Assembly (NCBI RefSeq): GCF_018619435.1
Contig: NZ_JAHFZF010000003.1
Location: 1-64,000 of the forward strand
Reading direction: 5' to 3'
Length of the DNA stretch: 64,000 nt
DNA from: Rhodoferax sp. U11-2br
GTDB taxonomy: Bacteria; Pseudomonadota; Gammaproteobacteria; Burkholderiales; Burkholderiaceae_C
A program made the position numbers and the translations under genes. Shown here piece by piece: positions 39,770 through 49,830 of this stretch (positions are counted from its first letter, which is position 1; the number at the start of each line of letters is the position of its first letter). Under the pieces are notes generated by a model. That model worked only from the letters and a program-made list of their open reading frames with translations. It ran no database searches and was not told the DNA's origin.

Positions 39770-40698
39770 ACAAACAACTCCTCGTAAGAAACGGTGGCGG
39801 TGCCAAACTTGCCCACCACCACACCACCCGCCCGGTTGGCCAAGGGCAAGGCGTCACGCAGGCTCACACCAGCCGCGACCATTGCCGCCATGGTCGCGAT
39901 CACGGTGTCGCCGGCTCCGGTGACATCAAACACCTCAAGCGCCTGTGCGCTGACGCTGATCTGCCCCTGGGCATCGAACAGGGTCATGCCTTCTTCGCTG
40001 CGAGTGAGCAACAGGGCCTGCAGGCCAAGTTGTTCACGCAGAGTTTGGGCTTTGCTGGTCAAGTCGGCTTCGTTGTGCCAGTTGCCGATGACCTGCTGCA
40101 GCTCCGCCTTGTTGGGGGTGATCACGGTGGCGCCCTGGTAGCGAGAGTAGTCGGTGCCCTTGGGGTCGATCAGGATCGGTTTGCCTGCAGTACGAGCGCG
40201 TGCAATCATGTCGCTGACATGGGCCAGACCACCTTTGCCATAGTCCGAGAACAGCACCGCATCCTGCTGTGGTAGCAGTTCGATGAAGGCGGCGGTTTGC
40301 GAGGCCAGGATCTCGGTTTGAGGGGTGTTTTCGAAATCCATACGCAACAGCTGTTGCTGACGGCCAATCACACGCAGTTTGACCGTGGTCTTGAGTTCGG
40401 TGTCGCGTCCAAAGTGTGCCTGGATGCCGGTACCGGCCACCAGAGCTTCGAGCTTGTGGCTGGCTTCATCGTTCCCTACCACCGTCAGCAGGGATGATTG
40501 CGCCCCCAGCGTGACCAGGTTGTAGGCCACATTGGCGGCGCCCCCCATGCGTTCGTCTTCGCGCGTGACACGCACCACCGGCACCGGGGCTTCCGGGCTG
40601 ATGCGATCCACTGCGCCGTACCAGTAACGGTCCAGCATCACGTCACCTACCACCAGGACACGGGCCTGGCTCAGTTGTTGTTTGGATATTGTGGTCAT
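39766..40698 (-). CDS. rfaE1: D-glycero-beta-D-manno-heptose-7-phosphate kinase
   Basis: A 310-residue PfkB-family kinase that phosphorylates heptose 7-phosphate at C1. Signatures: [25 protein letters not shown] in two runs, GGAANVAYN and the C-terminal catalytic [11 protein letters not shown]. Only the kinase domain is present, so the adenylyltransferase half (RfaE2/HldC) must be elsewhere, as usual in Burkholderiales. The start at 40698 overlaps the lapB stop by four bases. Confidence 0.93.
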   Translation of the reverse strand: MTTISKQQLSQARVLVVGDVMLDRYWYGAVDRISPEAPVPVVRVTREDERMGGAANVAYNLVTLGAQSSLLTVVGNDEASHKLEALVAGTGIQAHFGRDTELKTTVKLRVIGRQQQLLRMDFENTPQTEILASQTAAFIELLPQQDAVLFSDYGKGGLAHVSDMIARARTAGKPILIDPKGTDYSRYQGATVITPNKAELQQVIGNWHNEADLTSKAQTLREQLGLQALLLTRSEEGMTLFDAQGQISVSAQALEVFDVTGAGDTVIATMAAMVAAGVSLRDALPLANRAGGVVVGKFGTATVSYEELFV

Positions 40699-41843
40699 AG
40701 TTCTTCTACCCGCCTGGCGGGGTAACTGTCCCAGGTCTGGCAACCGGGGCACTGCCAAAAATGCTGTGTGGCCTCAAAACCGCAGGCAGCGCAGCGGTAG
40801 CGCAACAGGGGTTTGATGGCATGGTCAAGTGCGCGCTGCACCTGAGGGTGAAACTGCTCGTCTTCAAACTTCTCGCCAGCAATCCAGCGGGTGGCAGCGA
40901 CCAGCGAAGGCTCTTGCGCCAGGTGACGGGCATACCAGTCGCGCTCGGCGCCAGCGGTGCCGGCAGACAGGCGAACAATCGCATCCAGCACATCCAGCGA
41001 GGCATGCTGCTCATAAAGTGTCTGCAGCCGATCCAGCGCCTGTTTGCCGTTACCCAGTCGCAGCGCGATGTCTGCCAGGGGTCCTGCTATCAATGGAATA
41101 GCTGTCGGCGCATGTGTCATGGCGTCGAACAGCGTTTGTTGTGCACCAGCCAGGTCACCGGTGTTGGCTTGGAGTTGTGACAGCGCCAAGCGAGCACGTG
41201 CTGCATCCGGTGCTTTGTTCACCGCTTCCTCCAGATGCACGCGTGCGGCATCCACCCGACCATGCGTCAGATCGTCCGCAGCCTGCTCACACAGGTAGTG
41301 TGCCAGGCGCTGGTGGAAACTGCCTTGGTTGGCGTTCTCGAGTTTGTGGGCCACCTGGGCTGCCAGTACCCAGTCGCGGCTGCGCTCGTAGTTGGCCAGC
41401 AAAGCCAGTCGAGCCTCGGTCTCAAAGGCCGTGCCCTCAAGTTTGTTGAGCGCGTCTTCGGCGCGGTCCAGCAGCCCAGCCTTGAGGAAGTCCAGCGCCA
41501 GTGCGTGTTGCGCCCGGTGGCGGTCGGCCTGGCTCAGGTCACCGCGTGACATCAGGTGCTCATGCACCCGTACCGCGCGTTCGTATTCACCACGGCGGCG
41601 AAACAGGTTGCCCAGCGCAAAGTGGAGTTCAGAGGTGTCCGGGTCTTTTTGGACCGCTTCGATGAAGGCGTCAATGGCTTGGTCCTGCTGTTCATTGAGC
41701 AGGTAGTTCAGCCCCCTGAAATAGGCCTTGGGCGCCTGTCGGTTTTCCAGACGGATCTGGCGTAAATCAAAGCGTGAAGCCAACCAACCCAGTGCAAAAG
41801 CCAGCGGCAGGCCCAGCAAAATCCAGCTCAGACTAAATTCCAT
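40695..41843 (-). CDS. lapB: lipopolysaccharide assembly protein LapB
   Basis: A 382-residue inner-membrane protein with an N-terminal anchor (residues 1-22), a long array of TPR repeats and a C-terminal rubredoxin-type metal site with CAAC and CPGC pairs (YRCAACGFEA, FWQCPGCQTW). LapB (YciM) controls LpxC turnover by FtsH and so sets lipopolysaccharide output. It overlaps lapA by 11 bases and the heptose kinase by four. Confidence 0.94.
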   Translation of the reverse strand: MEFSLSWILLGLPLAFALGWLASRFDLRQIRLENRQAPKAYFRGLNYLLNEQQDQAIDAFIEAVQKDPDTSELHFALGNLFRRRGEYERAVRVHEHLMSRGDLSQADRHRAQHALALDFLKAGLLDRAEDALNKLEGTAFETEARLALLANYERSRDWVLAAQVAHKLENANQGSFHQRLAHYLCEQAADDLTHGRVDAARVHLEEAVNKAPDAARARLALSQLQANTGDLAGAQQTLFDAMTHAPTAIPLIAGPLADIALRLGNGKQALDRLQTLYEQHASLDVLDAIVRLSAGTAGAERDWYARHLAQEPSLVAATRWIAGEKFEDEQFHPQVQRALDHAIKPLLRYRCAACGFEATQHFWQCPGCQTWDSYPARRVEEL

Positions 41844-42159
41844 CGGCGTAGGCAGGTGCGTTGGCGGGTGGTGCTGCTGTTAAGCTAGCGGACGTGTTTG
41901 GGACAGACGGTGCGTCTGTGGTTGCGGGGTGTTTGGATTGGCGTCGTTGTCGCCACCACCACGGGACCATGCCCAGTACCCCCACGACCACACCTGCCGC
42001 AAACGCGGTCAACACCACCAGAACCTGGGGGGCTTGCCACTGGTTGCCAAAGAAAAAATGCACCGTGGTGTCTTGTTGGTTGTTCAGCGCAAAGGCGAAC
42101 AGGGTAAAAAAAATGGCTGCTTTCAGCATCCACTTCAGCAACCAGATCAGTTTGTTCAT
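41833..42159 (-). CDS. lapA: LapA-domain membrane protein
   Basis: A 108-residue protein with two transmembrane helices (about 8-26 and 42-68) and the DUF1049 pattern NNQQDTTVHFFFGNQWQAP. The C-terminal tail is Ala/Pro-rich and cytoplasmic. It is paired with lapB as in E. coli and lies between ihfB and lapB. Confidence 0.88.
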   Translation of the reverse strand: MNKLIWLLKWMLKAAIFFTLFAFALNNQQDTTVHFFFGNQWQAPQVLVVLTAFAAGVVVGVLGMVPWWWRQRRQSKHPATTDAPSVPNTSASLTAAPPANAPAYADGI

Positions 42160-42260
42160 TGGCGTGTTCCCAAGGGCTCAAAATTTTAACGCCAACAACT
42201 TTGGCCACGGTCACGGCGATCGGCTTGGCGACCGCAGGCAAGGCTGGGGCTGCCGTAGCG

Positions 42261-42572
42261 TCAGGGGCGGGCGGTTTGGGTCAATTCTGCCGTGCGCTGG
42301 TCCACTGCCTCACGCAAGGCTTTGCCGGGTTTGAAATGGGGCACGCGCTTTTCGGGGATCGCCACGCTTTCGCCGCTGCGCGGGTTGCGGCCCATGCGCG
42401 GTGCACGGTAGTTGACGGAAAAACTGCCAAAACCGCGAATCTCGATGCGGTGGCCGCGCACCAGTGCGTCGTTCATCGCGTCCAGAATGGCTTTGACGGC
42501 AAACTCGGCATCACGCTGGGTGAGTTGGCTGAAACGCGCGGCAAGCTCTTCAACAAGGTCGGAACGGGTCAT
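42261..42572 (-). CDS. ihfB: integration host factor beta subunit
   Basis: A 103-residue HU/IHF-family protein ([19 protein letters not shown], then [21 protein letters not shown] with the intercalating proline of the beta arm). With IhfA it bends DNA sharply. It is encoded directly downstream of rpsA, as in E. coli. IHF is relevant to the sigma-54 promoters in this window. The start at 42572 gives the family N-terminus. Confidence 0.95.
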   Translation of the reverse strand: MTRSDLVEELAARFSQLTQRDAEFAVKAILDAMNDALVRGHRIEIRGFGSFSVNYRAPRMGRNPRSGESVAIPEKRVPHFKPGKALREAVDQRTAELTQTARP

Positions 42573-42591
42573 GATGTGGGGCCTGAAACGA

Positions 42592-42628
42592 AGAAAAAAA
42601 CGACCGGTGCACAGGTGCAACCGGTCGT
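42592..42628 (-). terminator. terminator or attenuator between rpsA and ihfB
   Basis: On the minus strand CGACCGGT and ACCGGTCG pair around an 11-base centre that can pair further, followed by seven T. It lies 25 bases after rpsA and 20 before the ihfB start, so some read-through must supply ihfB unless it has its own promoter. Confidence 0.8.
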
Positions 42629-42652
42629 CAGTTCAGTGGGGCAACAAGCAGA

Positions 42653-44332
<1,680 letters not shown>

Positions 44333-44464
44333 TTTTTGTGTGGCTGTGACGCCACGGGGTTAAGTTTTGTGAACCTCACCTGCGGTGCGCAGTGCAGCGC
44401 GAGAAGGCAGGTAAGGGCCGGTTGCAAGGGAATCAACCCCTGCGGGTACAGCTCTTGAGAAGGT

Positions 44465-46546
44465 TCAAAAGGGCTGTTTGCCTTGCCACCAGTCCAATAC
44501 CAGATCGACCGATTTTTCAACCGATAAATCCGAGTTGTCCAGCAACACGGCGTCTTGTGCGGGTTTTAAAGGTGAGGCGCTGCGGGTTCTATCCCGCTCG
44601 TCCCTGGCTTCCAAATCAGCTCGAAGACTGTCGAGTGTAGTTGAAATCCCTTTTGAAATCAACTGTTTGAAACGCCTTTGCGCGCGCTCTGCGGCACTGG
44701 CGGTCAAAAACACCTTGAGTTGCGCCTGTGGAAAGATCACCGAACCCATGTCGCGCCCATCTGCCACCAGCCCAGGCAGACGGTGGAAGCTGTGTTGCAA
44801 GTCGACCAGGGCGGCCCGCACCTGGGGCAGGGCTGACACTTTGGAGGCGTTCATGCCATTGGCTTCCGAGCGGATTGCCTCGGTCACGTCGACCCCATCC
44901 AGCAGGATCTGACCAGCAGTGAACGTGATTGACAGGTCTTGCACCAGACGGGCGATAGCGGTTTCACCACTGGTATCAATCGGCAGGCCAGCCTTGGTAG
45001 CTGCCAGCGCTGTGATGCGGTACATCGCACCGGAGTCCAGGAAGTGGTAACCGAGCCGTTTGGCCAGTGCTGCCGCGAGCGTGCCCTTGCCCGAAGCCGT
45101 GGGGCCATCGACACAGATCACAGGGATGTGCTGGCGGCTGGTCTGGACCAGCGAGAACAGCGCCTCAAAATAATCCGGGAAGGTTTTGGCGACACATTTC
45201 GGGTCCTCGATGCGCACCGGCAAGCCCGCCGGGTTAAAGGCTGCCAGTGAAAAACACATGGCCACCCGATGGTCGTCATAGGTGTGGATGCTGGCAGGAG
45301 TCCAATCTGTCGGGCTCGGCAGTGGGAGAACCCGGATGAAGTCTGCCCCTTCTTCCACTGTGGCACCGAGCTTGCGCAATTCACAGGCCATCGCGGCGAT
45401 GCGGTCGGTTTCCTTGACGCGCCAGCTGGCGATGTTGCGCAAGGTGCTGGGGCCGTCGGCATACAGCGCCATCACCGCCAGGGTCATGGCGGCGTCGGGG
45501 ATGTGGTTGCAGTCCAGGTCAATCGCCTTGAGCGGCCAGGCACCGCGTGTGACCTCCAGCCAGTTCGGGCCACTGGTAATCTGTGCGCCCATCATCTGTG
45601 CGGCTTCGATAAACCGGATATCTCCCTGAATGGAGTCGGCGCCGACACCCAGAATTTTGATGCAATTTTGGATTTTATCCCTTTTGGCAATTGCCCCAAG
45701 AGCTATGAAATAACTAGCAGAAGATGCGTCGGCCTCGACATGGATCTCTCCCGGTGACACGATCCGGCTTCCCGCCGGGATGGTGAAACGTTGCCAGCCC
45801 TCGCGCTGTACCACGACGCCAAAACGCGCCAGCAGGTTCAGCGTGATCTCGATGTAGGGGCGCGAAATCAGCTCACCCACCACCTCGATGGTGATGTCTT
45901 GTGCAGCCGCCGGGCCGCCCCAAGGCTGCACAGCCCCCTCGGGGGGCAGCGAGGACACGTCAGTGCCGAGCGTGGGGGCACGGTGCATCGCGACGAGTGG
46001 CAAAGCCATCAGCAGCGCAGTCAGGAACTGGCTCGACACATCCCCACGCACCCGGATCGGTTGCGACACGTCCAGTTTGGGCTGGCCGATGTGCAGCGGC
46101 GGGTAGCCTGGGTTCTCCAGGTAATCGATCTGGCAACCGAGCTGGCGCAGTGCGTCCACCAAATCACCAATCGGACGCTCGTGCATGCGTGCCACGCCGC
46201 GCAATTCATAATTGCCGCCCATCACCGCGAGTGCGGCGGTGAGTGGCCGGATGGCAGTGCCGGCATTGCCCATGAACAGCTGAGCTTGTGCTGTTTTGGG
46301 CTTCCCGCCCAGACCCTCTATGGTGACCGTGCTATGGTTTTGTTCAACCCCGCAACCCAGTTGGCGCAGCGCTTCGAGCATGACGCGGGTGTCGTCGGAG
46401 TCCAGCAGGTCGTGCACCACGGTGCTGCCCTGACTCAGGGCGGCCAGCAGCAGCACCCGATTCGAGATGCTTTTGGAGCCGGGCAGGGTGATGGTGCCAC
46501 CGGCGGTTTCTAGGGGGGGGAGATCAAGGAAAGCGGTGGTGAACAT
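44465..46546 (-). CDS. aroA-cmk: fused EPSP synthase-cytidylate kinase
   Basis: One 693-residue chain with two enzymes. Residues 1 to about 470 are 3-phosphoshikimate 1-carboxyvinyltransferase ([47 protein letters not shown]), the shikimate step inhibited by glyphosate. Residues 475-693 are cytidylate kinase (P-loop [28 protein letters not shown]). E. coli encodes the two separately but side by side. Residues 185-215 are an insertion missing from E. coli AroA and encoded by a G+C-rich repeat. The gene sits between tyrA (12 bases) and rpsA, so shikimate and nucleotide steps are coupled to ribosomal protein synthesis. Confidence 0.93.
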   Translation of the reverse strand: MFTTAFLDLPPLETAGGTITLPGSKSISNRVLLLAALSQGSTVVHDLLDSDDTRVMLEALRQLGCGVEQNHSTVTIEGLGGKPKTAQAQLFMGNAGTAIRPLTAALAVMGGNYELRGVARMHERPIGDLVDALRQLGCQIDYLENPGYPPLHIGQPKLDVSQPIRVRGDVSSQFLTALLMALPLVAMHRAPTLGTDVSSLPPEGAVQPWGGPAAAQDITIEVVGELISRPYIEITLNLLARFGVVVQREGWQRFTIPAGSRIVSPGEIHVEADASSASYFIALGAIAKRDKIQNCIKILGVGADSIQGDIRFIEAAQMMGAQITSGPNWLEVTRGAWPLKAIDLDCNHIPDAAMTLAVMALYADGPSTLRNIASWRVKETDRIAAMACELRKLGATVEEGADFIRVLPLPSPTDWTPASIHTYDDHRVAMCFSLAAFNPAGLPVRIEDPKCVAKTFPDYFEALFSLVQTSRQHIPVICVDGPTASGKGTLAAALAKRLGYHFLDSGAMYRITALAATKAGLPIDTSGETAIARLVQDLSITFTAGQILLDGVDVTEAIRSEANGMNASKVSALPQVRAALVDLQHSFHRLPGLVADGRDMGSVIFPQAQLKVFLTASAAERAQRRFKQLISKGISTTLDSLRADLEARDERDRTRSASPLKPAQDAVLLDNSDLSVEKSVDLVLDWWQGKQPF
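45906..45980 (-). repeat. G+C-rich repeat inserted in frame in aroA
   Basis: On the minus strand CCCACGCTCGGCACTGACG leads to CGCTGCCCCCCGAGGGGGCT, then CTTGGGGCGGCCCGGCGGCT. I recognise this as a dispersed intergenic repeat type of Comamonadaceae genomes (from memory). Here it is translated as roughly [20 protein letters not shown] plus GGPAA, between two conserved EPSP synthase segments. Confidence 0.6.
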
Positions 46547-46558
46547 GCGCAGCGGGAC

Positions 46559-47428
46559 TCACGGTAACTGGTTCATGCGCCAGGCGGCGCGGGCGGTGCT
46601 GGCCTGGGTGATCAAGGCTTCCAGCGTCTGCTGGTCACCCGCCAACATGGCGGCTTCAAACAGGGCCAACTGATCGCGGAAATGCTGGCATTGGGTCAGC
46701 AACTCGGCCCGGTTGGCCTGCAGAATGTCGCGCCAGACCTTGGGGTCGCTGGCGGCAATGCGGGTGAAATCGCGAAAACCCGGCCCGGCCAAGCCCATGT
46801 AGCTGGCTCCTTTGGTTTGCCCAATCACCGAGTTCATCAGGGTGAAGGCCAACATGTGGGGCAGGTGGCTCACAGCCGCAAAAGCAGCGTCGTGGGATTC
46901 GGGCGACATCTGCACCACTTTGCAGCCCAGCGCGCTCCAGACCTCGGTCGCGCGTTGGGTGTGGGTTGGTAGCGTCAACTCGGTGGGCGTCAGGATCACC
47001 TGTTTGCCCACATACAGATCGGCATCGGCGTTGTCGACACCAGCGAGTTCCTTGCCCGCAATTGGGTGCGCAGGCACAAAGGAGCCGACTTGGTCACGCA
47101 GGCCACGTGCGGCCGCCTCGACCACGTCACCCTTGGTGGAACCCACATCCATGATCAACATGCCAGGCGTGACCATGTGTTTGATGGCCTTGAAGGTGGC
47201 CTCGGAGGCCGCCACCGGCACCGCCATCAGCACAATGTCGGCGCCCGACACCGCCAGCAAGGCCGATGGCGCTGCCACGTCGATGACCCCCATCTGGCAG
47301 GCGCGCTCGGTGGTGGAGGGTGACTTGCTGTAACCTACGACACGTTTTACCAGGCCCGCCTGTTTGAGTGCCAGCGCAAAGGAGCCACCCATCAGGCCGC
47401 AGCCGATCAAGCCCAGTTGTTCAAACAT
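46559..47428 (-). CDS. tyrA: prephenate dehydrogenase
   Basis: Oxidises prephenate to 4-hydroxyphenylpyruvate for tyrosine. A 289-residue single-domain enzyme with the dinucleotide loop GLIGCGLMGGSFALAL at the N-terminus, DVGSTKGDVVEAA, and the prephenate-site HPIAGKELAGVDNAD. There is no chorismate mutase domain and no ACT domain. The start at 47428 has GGGAGG upstream; an ATG at 47473 is less likely. It lies between pheA and aroA-cmk. Confidence 0.93.
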   Translation of the reverse strand: MFEQLGLIGCGLMGGSFALALKQAGLVKRVVGYSKSPSTTERACQMGVIDVAAPSALLAVSGADIVLMAVPVAASEATFKAIKHMVTPGMLIMDVGSTKGDVVEAAARGLRDQVGSFVPAHPIAGKELAGVDNADADLYVGKQVILTPTELTLPTHTQRATEVWSALGCKVVQMSPESHDAAFAAVSHLPHMLAFTLMNSVIGQTKGASYMGLAGPGFRDFTRIAASDPKVWRDILQANRAELLTQCQHFRDQLALFEAAMLAGDQQTLEALITQASTARAAWRMNQLP

Positions 47429-47500
47429 CAGACCTCCCGACAACTTGACTGTCGCCCAGGCCGAGCGACCCAAACGGTTGAGGTGGGGTGGGCCACAGGC

Positions 47501-48583
47501 TCATTCCGCCACCGGGTAGGTACCCAGCACCTTGTAGAAGGCACACAGGCTGCGCAACTCTTCAAGCGCGGCAGCCACATGTGGCTCGGACGGGTGGCCG
47601 GCCAGGTCGATGTAAAAGTAGTACTCCCACTGGCCGGAGCGCGCCGGGCGCGACTCAAAACGGGTCATCGACACCCCGTGTCGTTTCAGCGGCACCAGCA
47701 GGTCGTGCACCGCGCCCGGCTTGTTGTTCACCGACACAATCAGGCTGACACAGTCCTTGCCGGTGGCTTGCGGCGCCGCCAGGGTGGTGGGCAGGCAGAT
47801 CACCGCAAAGCGGGTGCGGTTGAAAGCGTCGTCCTGGATCGCGTAGGACACCACATGCAGGCCAAACTCGCTGCCCGCACGTTCGCTGGCAATCGCGGCC
47901 CAGGCCGGGTTGGTGGAGGCCAGGCGGGCACCTTCGGCATTGCTCGGCGCAGCGCGGCGGTCGGCATGCGGCAGGTGAGTGCTGAGCCAGTCCTGGCACT
48001 GCGACAAGGCCTGCGGATGGGCGTAGACCGCCTCGATGTTGGACAGGCTGGGCTCCAGGCGCAGCAGGTTGTGGCGCACCAGAAAACTGGTTTCACCAAT
48101 GATGTGCAGGGGCGAGCTGAGCAGCAGGTCCAGTGTGCGCGAGACCACCCCTTCGGACGAGTTCTCGATCGGCACCACACCAAACTCTGCGCTGCCCGCC
48201 GCCGTGGCGCGAAACACCTCGTCGAAGCTGACACACATCACACGTGCCATGCTGCCGCCAAAAAACTGGATCGCGGCCTGTTCGCTGAAGGTGCCCGCCG
48301 GGCCCAGGTACGCCACGCGCTGCGGCGCCTCCAGCGAGCGGCAAGCCGACATGATTTCACGCCAGATGATGGCCACGCTGTGATCTTTGAGGGGGCCCTG
48401 GTTGACGGCCTGCAGGTTGCTGATCACCTGGTTTTCGCGGTCGGGCCGGAACACGGTCGAGCCGTCCATGCGTTTGATCTCACCGACCTCATGGGCCAGG
48501 GCGGCGCGTTTGTTGAGCAGGGCGATCAGTTCCAGATCGACCGCGTCGATCTGGTTGCGTAACTCAGGAAGGGTCTTGGCCAT
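47501..48583 (-). CDS. pheA: bifunctional chorismate mutase/prephenate dehydratase
   Basis: A 360-residue enzyme of phenylalanine synthesis. Chorismate mutase domain at 1-90 (LRNQIDAVDLELIALLNKR), prephenate dehydratase at 95-270 (LGPAGTFSEQAA, PIENSSEGVV, TRFAVI), ACT regulatory domain at 285-355 with the ESRP motif for phenylalanine feedback. It sits between serC and tyrA. Confidence 0.95.
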   Translation of the reverse strand: MAKTLPELRNQIDAVDLELIALLNKRAALAHEVGEIKRMDGSTVFRPDRENQVISNLQAVNQGPLKDHSVAIIWREIMSACRSLEAPQRVAYLGPAGTFSEQAAIQFFGGSMARVMCVSFDEVFRATAAGSAEFGVVPIENSSEGVVSRTLDLLLSSPLHIIGETSFLVRHNLLRLEPSLSNIEAVYAHPQALSQCQDWLSTHLPHADRRAAPSNAEGARLASTNPAWAAIASERAGSEFGLHVVSYAIQDDAFNRTRFAVICLPTTLAAPQATGKDCVSLIVSVNNKPGAVHDLLVPLKRHGVSMTRFESRPARSGQWEYYFYIDLAGHPSEPHVAAALEELRSLCAFYKVLGTYPVAE

Positions 48584-48666
48584 CGTGTCGGTTCAGGTGG
48601 TAGGGCTGGGTGTGTCACCGGCGTTGGTGTGGAATCTCTGTGGGCAGGTATGGCCGACCGAAGTGG

Positions 48667-49767
48667 TCAGCTGTGCTGCGCTTCGAAGTCGTGCAAATAG
48701 GCCACCAGCGCCTGCACACCTTCGATCGGCAGCGCGTTGTAAATGCTGGCGCGCATGCCACCCACTGACTTGTGGCCTTTGAGTTGCAGCAGACCACGTT
48801 CCTTGGCGCCAGCCAGGAAGGCTTCATTGAGACTTTCGTCACGCAAGTAAAACGGCACGTTCATGCGTGAGCGGCAGCTGGGGTCGACCCGGTTGGTGTA
48901 CAGGCTGGAGCTGTCGATGGCCTGGTACAGCAGCTCAGCCTTGGCGACGTTGCGTTCTTCCATCGCGGCGATGCCACCCTGGCGCTTGAGCCACTTGAAC
49001 ACCAGCCCGGCGATGTAGATCGCATAGGTGGGGGGGGTGTTGAACATGGAGTTGTTCTCTGCCACGGTTTTGTAGGTGAAGGCATTTGGGCAGATGGGCA
49101 GGGCGCGATCCAGCAAATCCTCCCGCACCACCACCAGGGTCAAGCCAGCGGGCCCGAGGTTCTTTTGCGCACCACCAAAAGCCAGGCCGACCCGTGACCA
49201 GTCGACCGGACGTGAGGCGACGTGCGATGAGAAGTCGACCACCAAGGGGGCATCACAGCCCAGAGCTTTGAGGTCAGGTAGCGACTGGTACTCCACGCCG
49301 TTGATGGTTTCATTGCTGCAGATATGCACGTAGGCGGGCTGCTTGCTGAGTTGCCAGCTGATCGGGTCGACCAGCGTGGTGAAGCCGCTGGCTTGGGTGT
49401 TGGCAGCCTCCCGCACGGTGCAATAGCGGGCGGCTTCTTGTGCTGATTTCTGGCTCCAGCTGCCGCTGACAACAAAGTCAACCGCCTCAGCACGTGACAG
49501 GTTCAACGGCACGATGGCGTTCTCGGCCAGGCCACCACCTTGCATGAACAGCAGTTTGAAGTTGTTCGGCACCTTCAGCAGCTCACGCAAGTCAGCCTCG
49601 GCCTCTTGGGCGATCTGGCCAAACTCCTTGCCGCGATGGCTCATCTCCATCACACCCATGCCGCTGCCGTGCCAGTCCAGCATCTCGGCGGCGGCCTCTG
49701 CCAAGACTTCTTCGGGCATGGCGGCCGGGCCGGCAGAAAAGTTATAAGGTCTGTTCATGCGTGACAT
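48667..49767 (-). CDS. serC: phosphoserine aminotransferase
   Basis: A 366-residue PLP enzyme of serine (and pyridoxine) synthesis. Signatures: [14 protein letters not shown] at the N-terminus, [16 protein letters not shown], and the PLP lysine in [16 protein letters not shown]. The ATG three codons in (49758, MNRPYNF) matches the common family start. It lies downstream of gyrA, separated by repeat copy 7, and heads the aromatic amino acid genes. Confidence 0.95.
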   Translation of the reverse strand: MSRMNRPYNFSAGPAAMPEEVLAEAAAEMLDWHGSGMGVMEMSHRGKEFGQIAQEAEADLRELLKVPNNFKLLFMQGGGLAENAIVPLNLSRAEAVDFVVSGSWSQKSAQEAARYCTVREAANTQASGFTTLVDPISWQLSKQPAYVHICSNETINGVEYQSLPDLKALGCDAPLVVDFSSHVASRPVDWSRVGLAFGGAQKNLGPAGLTLVVVREDLLDRALPICPNAFTYKTVAENNSMFNTPPTYAIYIAGLVFKWLKRQGGIAAMEERNVAKAELLYQAIDSSSLYTNRVDPSCRSRMNVPFYLRDESLNEAFLAGAKERGLLQLKGHKSVGGMRASIYNALPIEGVQALVAYLHDFEAQHS

Positions 49768-49773
49768 CTATAA

Positions 49774-49823
49774 GAAATCAGGCTCTAGCCCTTATATATA
49801 AAGGGCAAGAAGCTATGTTTTTA
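49774..49823 (+). repeat. interspersed repeat, copy 7
   Basis: AATCAGGCTCTAGCCCTTAT is followed by ATATAAAGGGCAAGAAGCTA, then TGTTTTTAG. It fills the gap between gyrA and serC, just upstream of the serC start, where it would be part of the serC leader. Confidence 0.8.
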
Positions 49824-49830
49824 GAAGTGT

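Noticed and set aside
45655..45725. A second repeat relic in aroA
   Set aside because: The DNA is A+T-rich and vaguely repeat-like, but the protein it encodes (DASSASYF and on to SIQGD) is standard conserved EPSP synthase sequence.
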